From positions 1,676,001 through 1,740,000 of the forward strand of contig NZ_CP119566.1 in assembly GCF_029277445.1 (NCBI RefSeq): a stretch of 64,000 bases of DNA, read 5' to 3'. The stretch's first letter is position 1. Each line of letters opens with the position of its first letter. This DNA is from Pararhizobium qamdonense. GTDB lineage: Bacteria; Pseudomonadota; Alphaproteobacteria; Rhizobiales; Rhizobiaceae. A program made the translations under genes and the position numbers. Positions 7,309 through 16,412 of this stretch are shown here, piece after piece. The notes beneath the pieces are model-generated. The model saw only the letters and a program-made list of their open reading frames with translations, did not search any database and was not told the DNA's origin.

Positions 7309-8622
7309 TTATTCGGCGGCCTGGCGGGCCATCGGGTTGTTCGGGTGTGTCGTCCAGTTGGCGTAGTTCGGATCGACCGTCTTGCCGGTGCGTTCATCCA
7401 GCACACCCGGCTCAAGGCCGACCATGGTGATGCAATCCTGTACGGGACAGACATTGACGCAGAGATTGCAGCCGACGCATTCGTCTTCCATCACCTCGAA
7501 ATGCCTTTTGCCATCGACATATTGGGTGATCGCCTGGTGCGAGGTGTCCTCGCAGGCGATGTGGCAGCGGCCGCATTTGATGCAGGCATCCTGGTCGATG
7601 CGCGCCTTGGCGATATAGTTGAGGTTGAGATATTGCCAGTCGGAGACGTTGGGCACGGCGCGCCCGCAGATGTCGTCGAGGGTGCGATGGCCCTTGGCGT
7701 CCATCCAGCTGGATAGGCCGGTGATCATCTCCTGGACGATCTTGAAGCCATAGGTCATCGCAGCCGTGCAGACCTGGACATTGCCGGCGCCAAGCACGAG
7801 GAATTCGGCCGCATCCCGCCAGGTGGTGATCCCGCCAATGCCGGAGATCGGCAGGCCGTAGGTTTCCGGATCGCGGGCGATTTCCGCCACCATGTTGAGC
7901 GCGATCGGCTTGACCGCCGGGCCGCAATAGCCGCCATGGCTGCCCTTGCCGTCGATCGAGGGTTCCGGCGAGAACGTGTCGAGATTGACCGAAGTGATCG
8001 AATTGATCGTGTTGATCAGCGATACGGCATCGGTGCCGCCGGATTTGGCGGCGCGGGCGGGCTTGCGCACATCGGTGATGTTCGGCGTCAGCTTGGTGAT
8101 GACCGGCATGCGGGTATATTGCTTGCACCAGCGCACGACCATTTCGATATATTCCGGCACCTGTCCGACCGCAGCGCCCATGCCGCGTTCCGACATGCCG
8201 TGCGGACAGCCGAAATTGAGCTCGATGCCATCGGCGCCGGTTTCCTCGACCAGCGGCAGGATCGATTTCCAGGCGTTTTCCTCGCAAGGCACCATGATCG
8301 AGGCGATCAGTGCCCGGTCCGGCCAGTTCATCTTCACCTGCTTCATTTCGCGCAGGTTGGTGTAGAGGTCGCGGTCGGTGATCAGTTCGATATTGTTGAG
8401 GCCCAGCAGACGGCGGTCGGCGCCCCAGATCGCGCCGTAGCGCGGACCGTTGACGTTGACGACGGGCGGGCCTTCCTCGCCCAGCGTCTTCCAGACGACG
8501 CCGCCCCAGCCCGCCTTGAAGGCGCGCTCGACATTGTAGGCCTTGTCGGTCGGCGGCGCCGAAGCCAGCCAGAAGGGGTTCGGGGACTTGATGCCGACGA
8601 AGTTGTTGCGCAGATCAGCCAT
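7309..8622 (-). CDS. preA: NAD-dependent dihydropyrimidine dehydrogenase, subunit PreA
   Basis: 437 residues. An FMN-binding TIM barrel reduces uracil or thymine at C5-C6. The active-site segment NFGCPHG puts the catalytic cysteine at residue 139, equivalent to Cys671 of mammalian dihydropyrimidine dehydrogenase, followed by KLTPNITDV. The C-terminus holds two 4Fe-4S motifs, CIKCGRCHIAC and CVGCNLCVNVCP, which pass electrons to the flavin. The ATG at 8620-8622 has GGGGAG upstream and lies 15 bases after the preT stop, so the two subunits are cotranscribed. It catalyses the first step of the reductive pyrimidine pathway completed by hydA and the M20 hydrolase in this window. Confidence 0.95.
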   Translation of the reverse strand: MADLRNNFVGIKSPNPFWLASAPPTDKAYNVERAFKAGWGGVVWKTLGEEGPPVVNVNGPRYGAIWGADRRLLGLNNIELITDRDLYTNLREMKQVKMNWPDRALIASIMVPCEENAWKSILPLVEETGADGIELNFGCPHGMSERGMGAAVGQVPEYIEMVVRWCKQYTRMPVITKLTPNITDVRKPARAAKSGGTDAVSLINTINSITSVNLDTFSPEPSIDGKGSHGGYCGPAVKPIALNMVAEIARDPETYGLPISGIGGITTWRDAAEFLVLGAGNVQVCTAAMTYGFKIVQEMITGLSSWMDAKGHRTLDDICGRAVPNVSDWQYLNLNYIAKARIDQDACIKCGRCHIACEDTSHQAITQYVDGKRHFEVMEDECVGCNLCVNVCPVQDCITMVGLEPGVLDERTGKTVDPNYANWTTHPNNPMARQAAE

Positions 8623-8637
8623 GGTTCATTCTCCCCT

Positions 8638-9999
8638 TCACGCGACGGCAACGGCCGGCTGCGACGCAGCGGCGAGCATATGGTTGATCGATTCGGCGGC
8701 ATCGCGGCCATGTGCCACGGCCGAGACCGTCAGGTCTTCGCCGCCAAGCACACAGTCGCCACCCGCCCAGACACGGTCGAGCGATGTGCGGCCTTCGGCA
8801 TCGACGACGATGCGGCCGGATTGCAGGGTGATGATGCCGAGGCCGTCGGCCTCGAACGTCTGGCCGATGGCTTTCAGCACATGGTCGGCGGTGATGACGC
8901 CGGTTTCGCCGGTTGTGGTCAGGCGGCCGTCGGCAAGGGTGGTATAGTCGAGTTCGATCCCGGCCACCTTGCCATCGCGGGAAATGATGCGCTTGGGCTG
9001 CAGCCAGTGGCGGATGGTCACGCCCTTGGCGGCGGCAAGATCCTGTTCGAACACGGACGCATTCATGTGCTCCTTGCCGCGGCGGTAGCAGATGGTCACT
9101 TCCTCGGCGCCAAGCAGCTTGGCCTGCACGGCCGCGTCGACGGCAGTCATGCCGCCGCCGAGCACCACGACGCGGCGGCCGATGGCGATGTCGGACTTGG
9201 TTGCCGACTGGCGCAGCGCGGCGATGAAATCGACGGCATCCTCAACGCCTTCGGCAGTCTCTCCCTCAGCCCTCAGCGCATTGACGCCGGCAAGGCCCAA
9301 GCCGAGAAAGACGGCATCATGCTTGGCCAGCATGTCGCTCAGCGAAAAGTCACGGCCGAGCATCATGCGGTTGCGGATGTCGATGCCGCCGATTGACAGC
9401 ACATAATCGACTTCGGCCTGGGCGAAATCATCGACCGCCTTGTAGGTGGCGATACCATATTCGTTGAGGCCGCCGGCCTTTTCGCGCGCATCGTAGATGG
9501 TGACCTCATGGCCCTTGACGGCGAGACGGTGGGCGCAGGCGAGACCGGCCGGGCCGGCGCCGATGACGGCGATGGATTTGCCCGTCGGTTCGGCGCGCTG
9601 GTAGAATTGCCGGTTTTCGCGCATGGCGATATCGGTCGCATAACGCTGCAGCCGTCCGATCTCGACCGGCCGGTGTTCCGCCTCGTTGCGCACGCAGGCC
9701 TGTTCACACAGCGTTTCGGTGGGACAGACGCGGGCGCACATGCCCCCCAGAATGTTTTGGTCGAAAATGGTGTTGGCCGACCCGATCGGGTTTCCGGTCG
9801 ATATCTGCCGGATGAACAGCGGGATATCGATGGAGGTGGGACAGGCCGTCATGCAGGGCGCGTCATAGCAGAAGTAACAGCGGTCGGAGGCGACCAGAGC
9901 TTCATGGTCGTCGAGCGGCGGATGCAGATCGGAAAAATTATGTTCGTATTCGACGGGAGACAGGCGCCCGCCCAGTATTCCAGTGTCAGTCGTTCCCAT
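8638..9999 (-). CDS. preT: NAD-dependent dihydropyrimidine dehydrogenase, subunit PreT
   Basis: 453 residues, related to the glutamate synthase small subunit. The N-terminus holds the Fe-S cysteines CYFCYDAPCMTACP and GGMCARVCPTETLC. A first Rossmann motif IGAGPAGLACAH binds FAD and a second, VLGGGMTAVDAA, binds the nicotinamide cofactor. It passes electrons between NAD(H) and PreA. The ATG at 9997-9999 follows GGGAGCAAAAA. It is the first gene of the preT-preA unit, and a RutR-like box lies 57 bases upstream, between it and the divergent smo regulator gene. Confidence 0.95.
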   Translation of the reverse strand: MGTTDTGILGGRLSPVEYEHNFSDLHPPLDDHEALVASDRCYFCYDAPCMTACPTSIDIPLFIRQISTGNPIGSANTIFDQNILGGMCARVCPTETLCEQACVRNEAEHRPVEIGRLQRYATDIAMRENRQFYQRAEPTGKSIAVIGAGPAGLACAHRLAVKGHEVTIYDAREKAGGLNEYGIATYKAVDDFAQAEVDYVLSIGGIDIRNRMMLGRDFSLSDMLAKHDAVFLGLGLAGVNALRAEGETAEGVEDAVDFIAALRQSATKSDIAIGRRVVVLGGGMTAVDAAVQAKLLGAEEVTICYRRGKEHMNASVFEQDLAAAKGVTIRHWLQPKRIISRDGKVAGIELDYTTLADGRLTTTGETGVITADHVLKAIGQTFEADGLGIITLQSGRIVVDAEGRTSLDRVWAGGDCVLGGEDLTVSAVAHGRDAAESINHMLAAASQPAVAVA

Positions 10000-10055
10000 T
10001 TTTTGCTCCCAAATGTCGTGCCTCAGGATGTCGGAACGGTACCACGCTTTATTTA

Positions 10056-10071
10056 TTTATCAAACGGTAAA
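10056..10071. promoter_or_regulatory. RutR-like box upstream of preT
   Basis: On the minus strand this reads TTTACCGTTTGATAAA, identical in 13 of 16 positions to the box upstream of rutR (4553-4568). It sits in an AT-rich stretch typical of a promoter, 57 bases before the preT start. Its match to the E. coli RutR consensus alone is weaker; the sharing between the two promoters is the main support. Confidence 0.45.
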
Positions 10072-10203
10072 AATTTTAAAATGAAAATTGCAGGAGTCCC
10101 GGTGTGCTGGGCGTTTGAAGGGCTTTCGATGCGACGCTGCGATCGTCTGTGTTTGACAGAAGCCGGGAAAAAGTGTCAGCACATCGTTCAGGGAGTACGG
10201 ACA

Positions 10204-11157
10204 ATGGCGCGCAGACCGGAAGGCAATAACAGGCTCGATGATGCCGCGCGTGCAGGCTGGCTCTACTATGTCGCCGGGCGCACGCAGGACGAAATTGCCG
10301 CCGCCATGGGCATCTCGCGCCAGTCGGCGCAGCGCCTGGTGTCGCTGGCCATGGCCGAGCGGCTGATCAAGGTTCGCCTCGACCACCCGATCGCAGCCTG
10401 TCTCGAGCTTGGGCTGCGCCTCAAGGAGAAGTTCGACCTTAGGCAAGTGGATATCGTGCCGAGCGACCCTGGATCGTCATCGACCACGGTCGGCATTGCC
10501 GAGGCGGGGGCAGCCGAGATCGAGCGCTGGCTGAAATCGGCCGATCCGATCATCCTGGCGATCGGCACGGGGCGAACGCTGAAGGCGGCGATCGACCAGC
10601 TGCCAGCGATGGAATGTCCCCAGCACCGCATCGTCTCTCTAACCGGCAATATCGGCCTGGATGGGTCGGCGGCCTATTACAACGTCATCTTCTCGATGGC
10701 GGATGCGGTCAAGGCGCGGCATTTTCCAATGCCCTTGCCGGTTCTGGTCTCGTCACCGGAAGAGCGGGCGCTGCTCCACAATCAGGCGCTGGTCAAATCG
10801 GCGCTGCAGCTCGGGTCGGAAGCCAATGTCGCCTTTGTCGGCGTGGGTGAGCTTGGTCAGCAGGCGCCGCTTTGCGAGGACGGTTTCCTGGCGGCAGACG
10901 AGATGGCCCGGTTGATGGACGAGGGGGCCGCAGGGGAAATCTGCGGCTGGATGTTTGATGGTGACGGGCGGATGATGTCCGGCACGATCAACCAGCGCGT
11001 CGCCAGCGTGCCCTTGCCGTCACGCGATTCGGCGACGGTGATCGGCATGGCCAAGGGCAGGCGAAAATATATCGCGCTGAGGGCAGCATTGCGCGGCCGG
11101 GTGATCAACGGTCTGATCACCGATGAGACGACGGCGCAGTTTCTGCTCAAGGATTGA
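10204..11157 (+). CDS. smoC: SorC-family polyol-responsive transcriptional regulator
   Basis: 317 residues. The N-terminal helix-turn-helix (TQDEIAAAMGISRQSAQRLVSLA) is followed by a SorC/DeoR sugar-binding domain with IGTGRTLKAAIDQL and VGVGELGQ. The ATG at 10204 has AGGGAG upstream. It lies directly before the smoEFGK-smoS-mtlK operon, as in other rhizobia. An inverted repeat in the smoE promoter (11255-11287) is a probable binding site. The inducer is likely sorbitol, mannitol or a phosphorylated relative; this is inferred from position. Confidence 0.8.
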   Translation: MARRPEGNNRLDDAARAGWLYYVAGRTQDEIAAAMGISRQSAQRLVSLAMAERLIKVRLDHPIAACLELGLRLKEKFDLRQVDIVPSDPGSSSTTVGIAEAGAAEIERWLKSADPIILAIGTGRTLKAAIDQLPAMECPQHRIVSLTGNIGLDGSAAYYNVIFSMADAVKARHFPMPLPVLVSSPEERALLHNQALVKSALQLGSEANVAFVGVGELGQQAPLCEDGFLAADEMARLMDEGAAGEICGWMFDGDGRMMSGTINQRVASVPLPSRDSATVIGMAKGRRKYIALRAALRGRVINGLITDETTAQFLLKD

Positions 11158-11233
11158 GCGAACCCCCATAAATTTTCATTAGCAAAATCAAAACAATGCG
11201 GTTTCGTTTCTGCACTGCAGCAACGAATGCCGA

Positions 11234-11287
11234 TTGACATTTTTTGTGAATGTGTGAGTAATTGCCCACGAGCAAGGCAAATGCTCA
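11234..11287 (+). promoter_or_regulatory. smoE promoter with inverted-repeat operator
   Basis: TTGACA at 11234-11239 is a consensus -35; a 17-base spacer leads to AGTAAT. Overlapping the -10 is an inverted repeat, TGAGTAATTGCC (11255-11266) and GGCAAATGCTCA (11276-11287), whose arms match at 10 of 12 positions. This position suits control by the neighbouring SorC-type regulator. Confidence 0.5.
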
Positions 11288-11310
11288 TAACTCTTCTGGG
11301 AGGAAGATAT

Positions 11311-12621
11311 ATGAACTTGAAAACTTTCCTGCTGGGCACGTGCTCGGCAATCGTCATCGCGGGTTTCGCACAGGCAGAAACCCTCACCATTGCCACGGTG
11401 AACAATGGCGACATGGTCCGCATGCAGACGCTGACGGACGATTTCACCAAAGCCAATCCCGACATTCAGCTCGAATGGGTCACCCTTGAAGAAAACGTGC
11501 TGCGCGAACGCGTCACCACGGATATCGCCACCAAGGGCGGCCAGTACGACGTTCTGACGATCGGCACCTATGAAGTTCCGATCTGGGCCAAGCAGGGCTG
11601 GCTTCTGCCGCTCGACAAGCTCGGCACCGATTATGACGTCGATGACCTGCTTCCGGCCATCCGCTCGGGCCTGACCATGGACGACAAGCTCTATGCGGCG
11701 CCGTTCTACGGCGAAAGCTCGATGGTCATGTACCGCAAGGACCTGATCGAAAAGGCTGGCCTGACCATGCCGGATGCTCCGACCTGGGAGTTCATCGGTG
11801 AGGCTGCCCGCAAGATGACCGACCGTGCGGCCGGCATCAACGGCATCTGCCTTCGCGGCAAGGCCGGCTGGGGCGAGAACATGGCGTTCCTGACCGCCAC
11901 GTCCAACGCTTTTGGCGCCCGCTGGTTTGACGAAAACTGGAAACCCCAGTTCGATCAGCCGGAATGGAAGGCAACGCTCGACATGTATGTCAAGCTGATG
12001 AACGATGCAGGCCCGCAGGGCGCCTCGTCCAACGGCTTCAATGAAAACCTGGCGCTGTTCCAGCAGGGCAAGTGCGGCATGTGGATCGATGCCACGGTGG
12101 CAGCGTCCTTCGTGACCAACCCGAAGGATTCCACCGTTGCCGACAAGGTCGGTTTCGCTCTGGCGCCCGACACGGGTCTTGGCAAGCGCGGCAACTGGCT
12201 GTGGGCCTGGAACCTGGCCATCCCGGCAGGCACCCAGAAAGCGGAAGCGGCCGAGAAGTTCGTGTCCTGGGCAACCAGCAAGCACTATCTCGACATCGTT
12301 GCGGCCAAGGAAGGCTGGGCCAACGTTCCTCCGGGCACGCGCACCTCGCTCTACAATAATCCCGAGTATCAGAAGGCGGCTCCGTTCGCCAAGATGACCC
12401 TCGAAAGCATCAATGCCGCCGATCCGAAGAACCCGTCCGTAAAGCCCGTGCCTTACGTCGGTGTTCAGTTCGTCGCCATCCCGGAATTCCAGGGTCTCGG
12501 CACGACGGTCGGCCAGCTGTTCTCGGCAGCTCTTGCCGGTCAGATGACGGTTGACGATGCGCTGGCGCAGGCACAGCAGGTCACCACTCGCGAAATGACA
12601 CGCGGCGGTTACATCAAGTAG
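11311..12621 (+). CDS. smoE: Sorbitol/mannitol ABC transporter substrate-binding protein
   Basis: 436 residues with a Sec signal peptide (basic N-terminus, hydrophobic core to about residue 20, cleavage near FAQA-ETL). The mature part is a family-1 extracellular solute-binding protein (LEWVTLEENVLRERV, DVLTIGTYEVPIW). The ATG at 11311 has GGGAGGAAG upstream. It is the periplasmic receptor for the SmoF/SmoG/SmoK importer. A long untranslated stretch with two hairpins separates it from smoF, which probably gives more binding protein than permease. Confidence 0.9.
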   Translation: MNLKTFLLGTCSAIVIAGFAQAETLTIATVNNGDMVRMQTLTDDFTKANPDIQLEWVTLEENVLRERVTTDIATKGGQYDVLTIGTYEVPIWAKQGWLLPLDKLGTDYDVDDLLPAIRSGLTMDDKLYAAPFYGESSMVMYRKDLIEKAGLTMPDAPTWEFIGEAARKMTDRAAGINGICLRGKAGWGENMAFLTATSNAFGARWFDENWKPQFDQPEWKATLDMYVKLMNDAGPQGASSNGFNENLALFQQGKCGMWIDATVAASFVTNPKDSTVADKVGFALAPDTGLGKRGNWLWAWNLAIPAGTQKAEAAEKFVSWATSKHYLDIVAAKEGWANVPPGTRTSLYNNPEYQKAAPFAKMTLESINAADPKNPSVKPVPYVGVQFVAIPEFQGLGTTVGQLFSAALAGQMTVDDALAQAQQVTTREMTRGGYIK

Positions 12622-12643
12622 GTTCCTTCCCAAGGACAGGCGG

Positions 12644-12673
12644 CCCGGACTACCATCCGGGTTGCCACTTTTT
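12644..12673 (+). terminator. First hairpin after smoE
   Basis: CCCGGA (12644-12649) and TCCGGG (12656-12661) pair around six bases, 23 bases after the smoE stop, and a T-rich stretch ending in TTTTT follows. It resembles a weak intrinsic terminator or an mRNA 3' stabiliser inside the operon. Confidence 0.5.
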
Positions 12674-12674
12674 A

Positions 12675-12730
12675 CCTGACGCCAGACACGGTGAAGTCTA
12701 TTGTCGCTGCGTCTGACGTCAGGCTTTTTT
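12675..12730 (+). terminator. Second hairpin with T-run between smoE and smoF
   Basis: CCTGACGCCAGAC (12675-12687) pairs with GTCTGACGTCAGG (12711-12723) with a single mismatch; C and six T residues follow (12724-12730). This is a good intrinsic-terminator shape with a 23-base loop. Partial read-through would lower smoF and downstream expression relative to smoE. Confidence 0.6.
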
Positions 12731-12793
12731 AAAAAGAAGACCAAGGCGGCCGGCTTGCTGCCCTCCCGGCGGGGCGGGTGCCCATACCGGCAC

Positions 12794-12823
12794 CGCAAGG
12801 ACCGGTATCGCAAGGACCGGCAT
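12794..12823 (+). repeat. Tandem 15-bp direct repeat before smoF
   Basis: CGCAAGGACCGGTAT is followed immediately by CGCAAGGACCGGCAT, with one difference. It lies 33 bases upstream of the smoF start in the untranslated region after the smoE hairpins. Function unknown. Confidence 0.6.
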
Positions 12824-12856
12824 TCAAAATACGGGCGTCAAAGGGAGGGTGTTGAA

Positions 12857-13729
12857 ATGGCTACGCAGAATACGCGCGTGCTTGCGCGCTGGATGATGGC
12901 CCCGTCGGTTGGGCTTTTGCTGATCTGGATGATCGTGCCTTTGGCGATGACGCTGTGGTTTTCGTTCCAGAACTACAATCTGCTCAATCCGGGCAATGTC
13001 AGTTTCGCTGGCCTGTTCAACTACCAGTATTTCTATTCGGATCCCGCGTTTTTTCAGTCGATCTGGAACACGCTGGTCATCGTGGTCGGCGTGCTTTTGA
13101 TCACCGTCATCGGCGGTATCTCGATTGCGCTGTTGCTTGATCAGCCGATGTGGGGCCAGGGGCTGGTGCGCATCCTGGTGATCTCGCCGTTCTTCGTCAT
13201 GCCGCCGGTGGCAGCCTTGGTGTGGAAGAACATGATCATGCATCCGCAATATGGCGTGTTTGCCGATATCAGCCGCTTCTTCGGGCTGCAGCCGGTCGAC
13301 TGGTTCGGGCAATATCCGCTGTTTTCGATCATCATCATCGTCGCCTGGCAATGGCTGCCATTTGCCACGCTGATCCTTTTGACTGCGCTGCAATCGCTGG
13401 ATGGCGAGCAGAAGGAGGCAGCCGAAATGGATGGCGCCGGCTTTGCCAACCGTTTCATCTATCTGACCGTGCCGCATCTCGCCCGCTCGATCACCGTCGT
13501 CATCCTGATCCAGACGATCTTTCTGCTGGGCGTCTACGCCGAAATCCTCGTCACCACCAATGGCGGCCCGGGCTATGCCTCGACCAACCTGCCGTTCCTG
13601 ATCTACCGCACGGCCCTGCTCGGCTACGATGTCGGCGGTGCGTCGGCAGGCGGTATCATCGCCGTCATCCTTGCCAATATCGTCGCCTTCTTCCTGATGC
13701 GCGCCGTCGGCAAGAACCTCGACAAATAA
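12857..13729 (+). CDS. smoF: Sorbitol/mannitol ABC transporter permease
   Basis: 290 residues with six predicted membrane helices, of the MalF type. The EAA loop reads EAAEMDGAGFANRFIYLTVP. The ATG at 12857 follows GGGAGGGTGTTGAA; the frame extends upstream only through low-quality Arg-rich sequence. It forms the inner-membrane channel with SmoG, powered by SmoK and fed by SmoE. Eleven bases separate it from smoG. Confidence 0.9.
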   Translation: MATQNTRVLARWMMAPSVGLLLIWMIVPLAMTLWFSFQNYNLLNPGNVSFAGLFNYQYFYSDPAFFQSIWNTLVIVVGVLLITVIGGISIALLLDQPMWGQGLVRILVISPFFVMPPVAALVWKNMIMHPQYGVFADISRFFGLQPVDWFGQYPLFSIIIIVAWQWLPFATLILLTALQSLDGEQKEAAEMDGAGFANRFIYLTVPHLARSITVVILIQTIFLLGVYAEILVTTNGGPGYASTNLPFLIYRTALLGYDVGGASAGGIIAVILANIVAFFLMRAVGKNLDK

Positions 13730-13740
13730 GGGAGAAGACC

Positions 13741-14565
13741 ATGGCCAGAGCCGTTTCGACCAGAAGAACCGTCTTCTTCACCATCGTTGCCTGGGTCATC
13801 GCGCTGGTGATCTTCTTTCCGATCCTCTACACGATCATCACCTCGTTCAAGTCCGAGACCGAGGCGATCCAGGGGTTCAACCTCATTCCGTCGGGCACGG
13901 TGGAAAGCTATGCCGCCGTGCAGGCGCAGAGCAATTACTTCAAGTTCTTTTTGAACTCCGTGATCATCTCGGTCGGCTCGACGCTGATTGCGCTGTTGAT
14001 CTCGGTGCCGGCCGCCTGGTCGATGGCGTTTTCGCCGACCAACAGGACCAAGGACATCCTGATGTGGATGCTCTCCACTAAGATGATGCCGGCGGCCGCC
14101 GTCATGGTGCCGATCTATCTTCTGTTCCGCGACTTCGGCCTGCTCGACAGCCGCTTTGGCCTCACCATCATGCTGACGATGATCAACCTGCCGATCGTGG
14201 TGTGGATGCTTTACACCTACTTTCGCGAAATCCCCGGCGAGATCCTCGAAGCCTCGCGCATGGACGGCGCATCGCTGTGGGGCGAGATCTGGTACGTGCT
14301 GACGCCGATGGCGGTGCCCGGCATTGCGTCGACCATGCTGCTCAACATCATTCTCGCCTGGAACGAGGCCTTCTGGACGATCCGGCTGACCACCACCAAT
14401 GCCGCACCGCTGACGGCCTTCATCGCGTCCTTCTCCTCGCCGCAGGGCCTGTTCTGGGCCAAGCTTTCGGCCGCCTCGACGCTGGCCATCGCCCCGATCC
14501 TGATCATGGGCTGGTTCTCACAGAAACAACTTGTCCGCGGCCTGACCTTCGGCGCCGTGAAATAA
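13741..14565 (+). CDS. smoG: Sorbitol/mannitol ABC transporter permease
   Basis: 274 residues, MalG type, with six membrane helices. The EAA loop reads EILEASRMDGASLWGEIWYV. The ATG at 13741 follows GGGAGAAGACC. It is the second permease subunit of the Smo importer and lies between smoF and smoK in one operon. Confidence 0.9.
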   Translation: MARAVSTRRTVFFTIVAWVIALVIFFPILYTIITSFKSETEAIQGFNLIPSGTVESYAAVQAQSNYFKFFLNSVIISVGSTLIALLISVPAAWSMAFSPTNRTKDILMWMLSTKMMPAAAVMVPIYLLFRDFGLLDSRFGLTIMLTMINLPIVVWMLYTYFREIPGEILEASRMDGASLWGEIWYVLTPMAVPGIASTMLLNIILAWNEAFWTIRLTTTNAAPLTAFIASFSSPQGLFWAKLSAASTLAIAPILIMGWFSQKQLVRGLTFGAVK

Positions 14566-14613
14566 CGCAAAAGAAAAGACTTGAACGCAAAAACAAAGTC
14601 TTGGGAGGCACGC

Positions 14614-15611
<998 letters not shown>

Positions 15612-15615
<4 letters not shown>

Positions 15616-16385
15616 CACGGCTCACGGGGAAAAGCGCGCTGATCACGGGATCGGCGCGCGGTATCGGACGCGCATTTGCGGAAGCCTATATCCGCGAGGG
15701 GGCAACCGTTGCGATTGCCGATATCAATCTTGAGCGGGCGAAAACCACGGCGGGCGAGCTTGGCCCATCGGCCTATGCCGTCGAAATGGATGTAACCAGC
15801 CAGGTCTCGATCGATGACGCGATTGCCGCTGTCACGGCAAAAGCCGGTGGCCTCGATATCCTCGTCAACAATGCCGCCCTGTTCGATCTCGCCCCGATCG
15901 TCGAGATCACCCGGGAAAGCTATGACAGGCTGTTTTCGATCAACGTGTCCGGCACGCTGTTTACCCTTCAGGCCGCTGCAAAACAGATGATTGCGCAGGG
16001 GCGCGGCGGCAAGATCATCAATATGGCGAGCCAGGCGGGCCGCCGGGGCGAACCGCTCGTCGCTGTTTATTGCGCCACCAAGGCGGCGGTGATCAGCCTC
16101 ACCCAGTCGGCAGGGCTTGATCTCATCAAGCACGGCATCAACGTCAATGCGATTGCGCCCGGCGTTGTCGATGGCGAGCATTGGGACGGCGTCGATGCGA
16201 TGTTTGCCAAATATGAAAATCGTCCGCTGGGCGAAAAGAAGAAGCTTGCCGGCGCAGAAGTTCCCTTCGGGCGCATGGGCACGGCGGAAGACCTGACCGG
16301 AATGGCGATCTTCCTCGCCTCCGCTGAGAGCAACTATGTCGTTTCGCAGACTTACAATGTCGATGGCGGCAACTGGATGAGCTGA
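15612..16385 (+). CDS. smoS: Sorbitol dehydrogenase, short-chain type
   Basis: 257 residues. Classical SDR: cofactor motif TGSARGIG (residues 11-18), NNAAL, and the catalytic Ser-Tyr-Lys in NMASQAG and YCATK. It oxidises D-glucitol to D-fructose with NAD; the family also acts on galactitol. The start overlaps smoK by four bases. It differs from the Zn-type mannitol/sorbitol dehydrogenases and has the normal length for SmoS. Confidence 0.9.
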
Positions 16386-16412
16386 GCACACAGCTCGTCG
16401 AAAGGAATGAAC

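Noticed and set aside
7309..8622. Possible loss of the PreA catalytic cysteine, since GAAVGQ has Val where mammalian enzymes have Cys
   Set aside because: The catalytic Cys671 of the mammalian enzyme lies in the SCPHG segment, and that cysteine is kept here as FGCPHG (Cys139).
12675..12856. Extending smoF upstream to 12701 as a longer N-terminus
   Set aside because: The extension overlaps the terminator-like hairpin and the tandem repeat and is Arg/Lys-rich; a strong ribosome binding site precedes the ATG at 12857.
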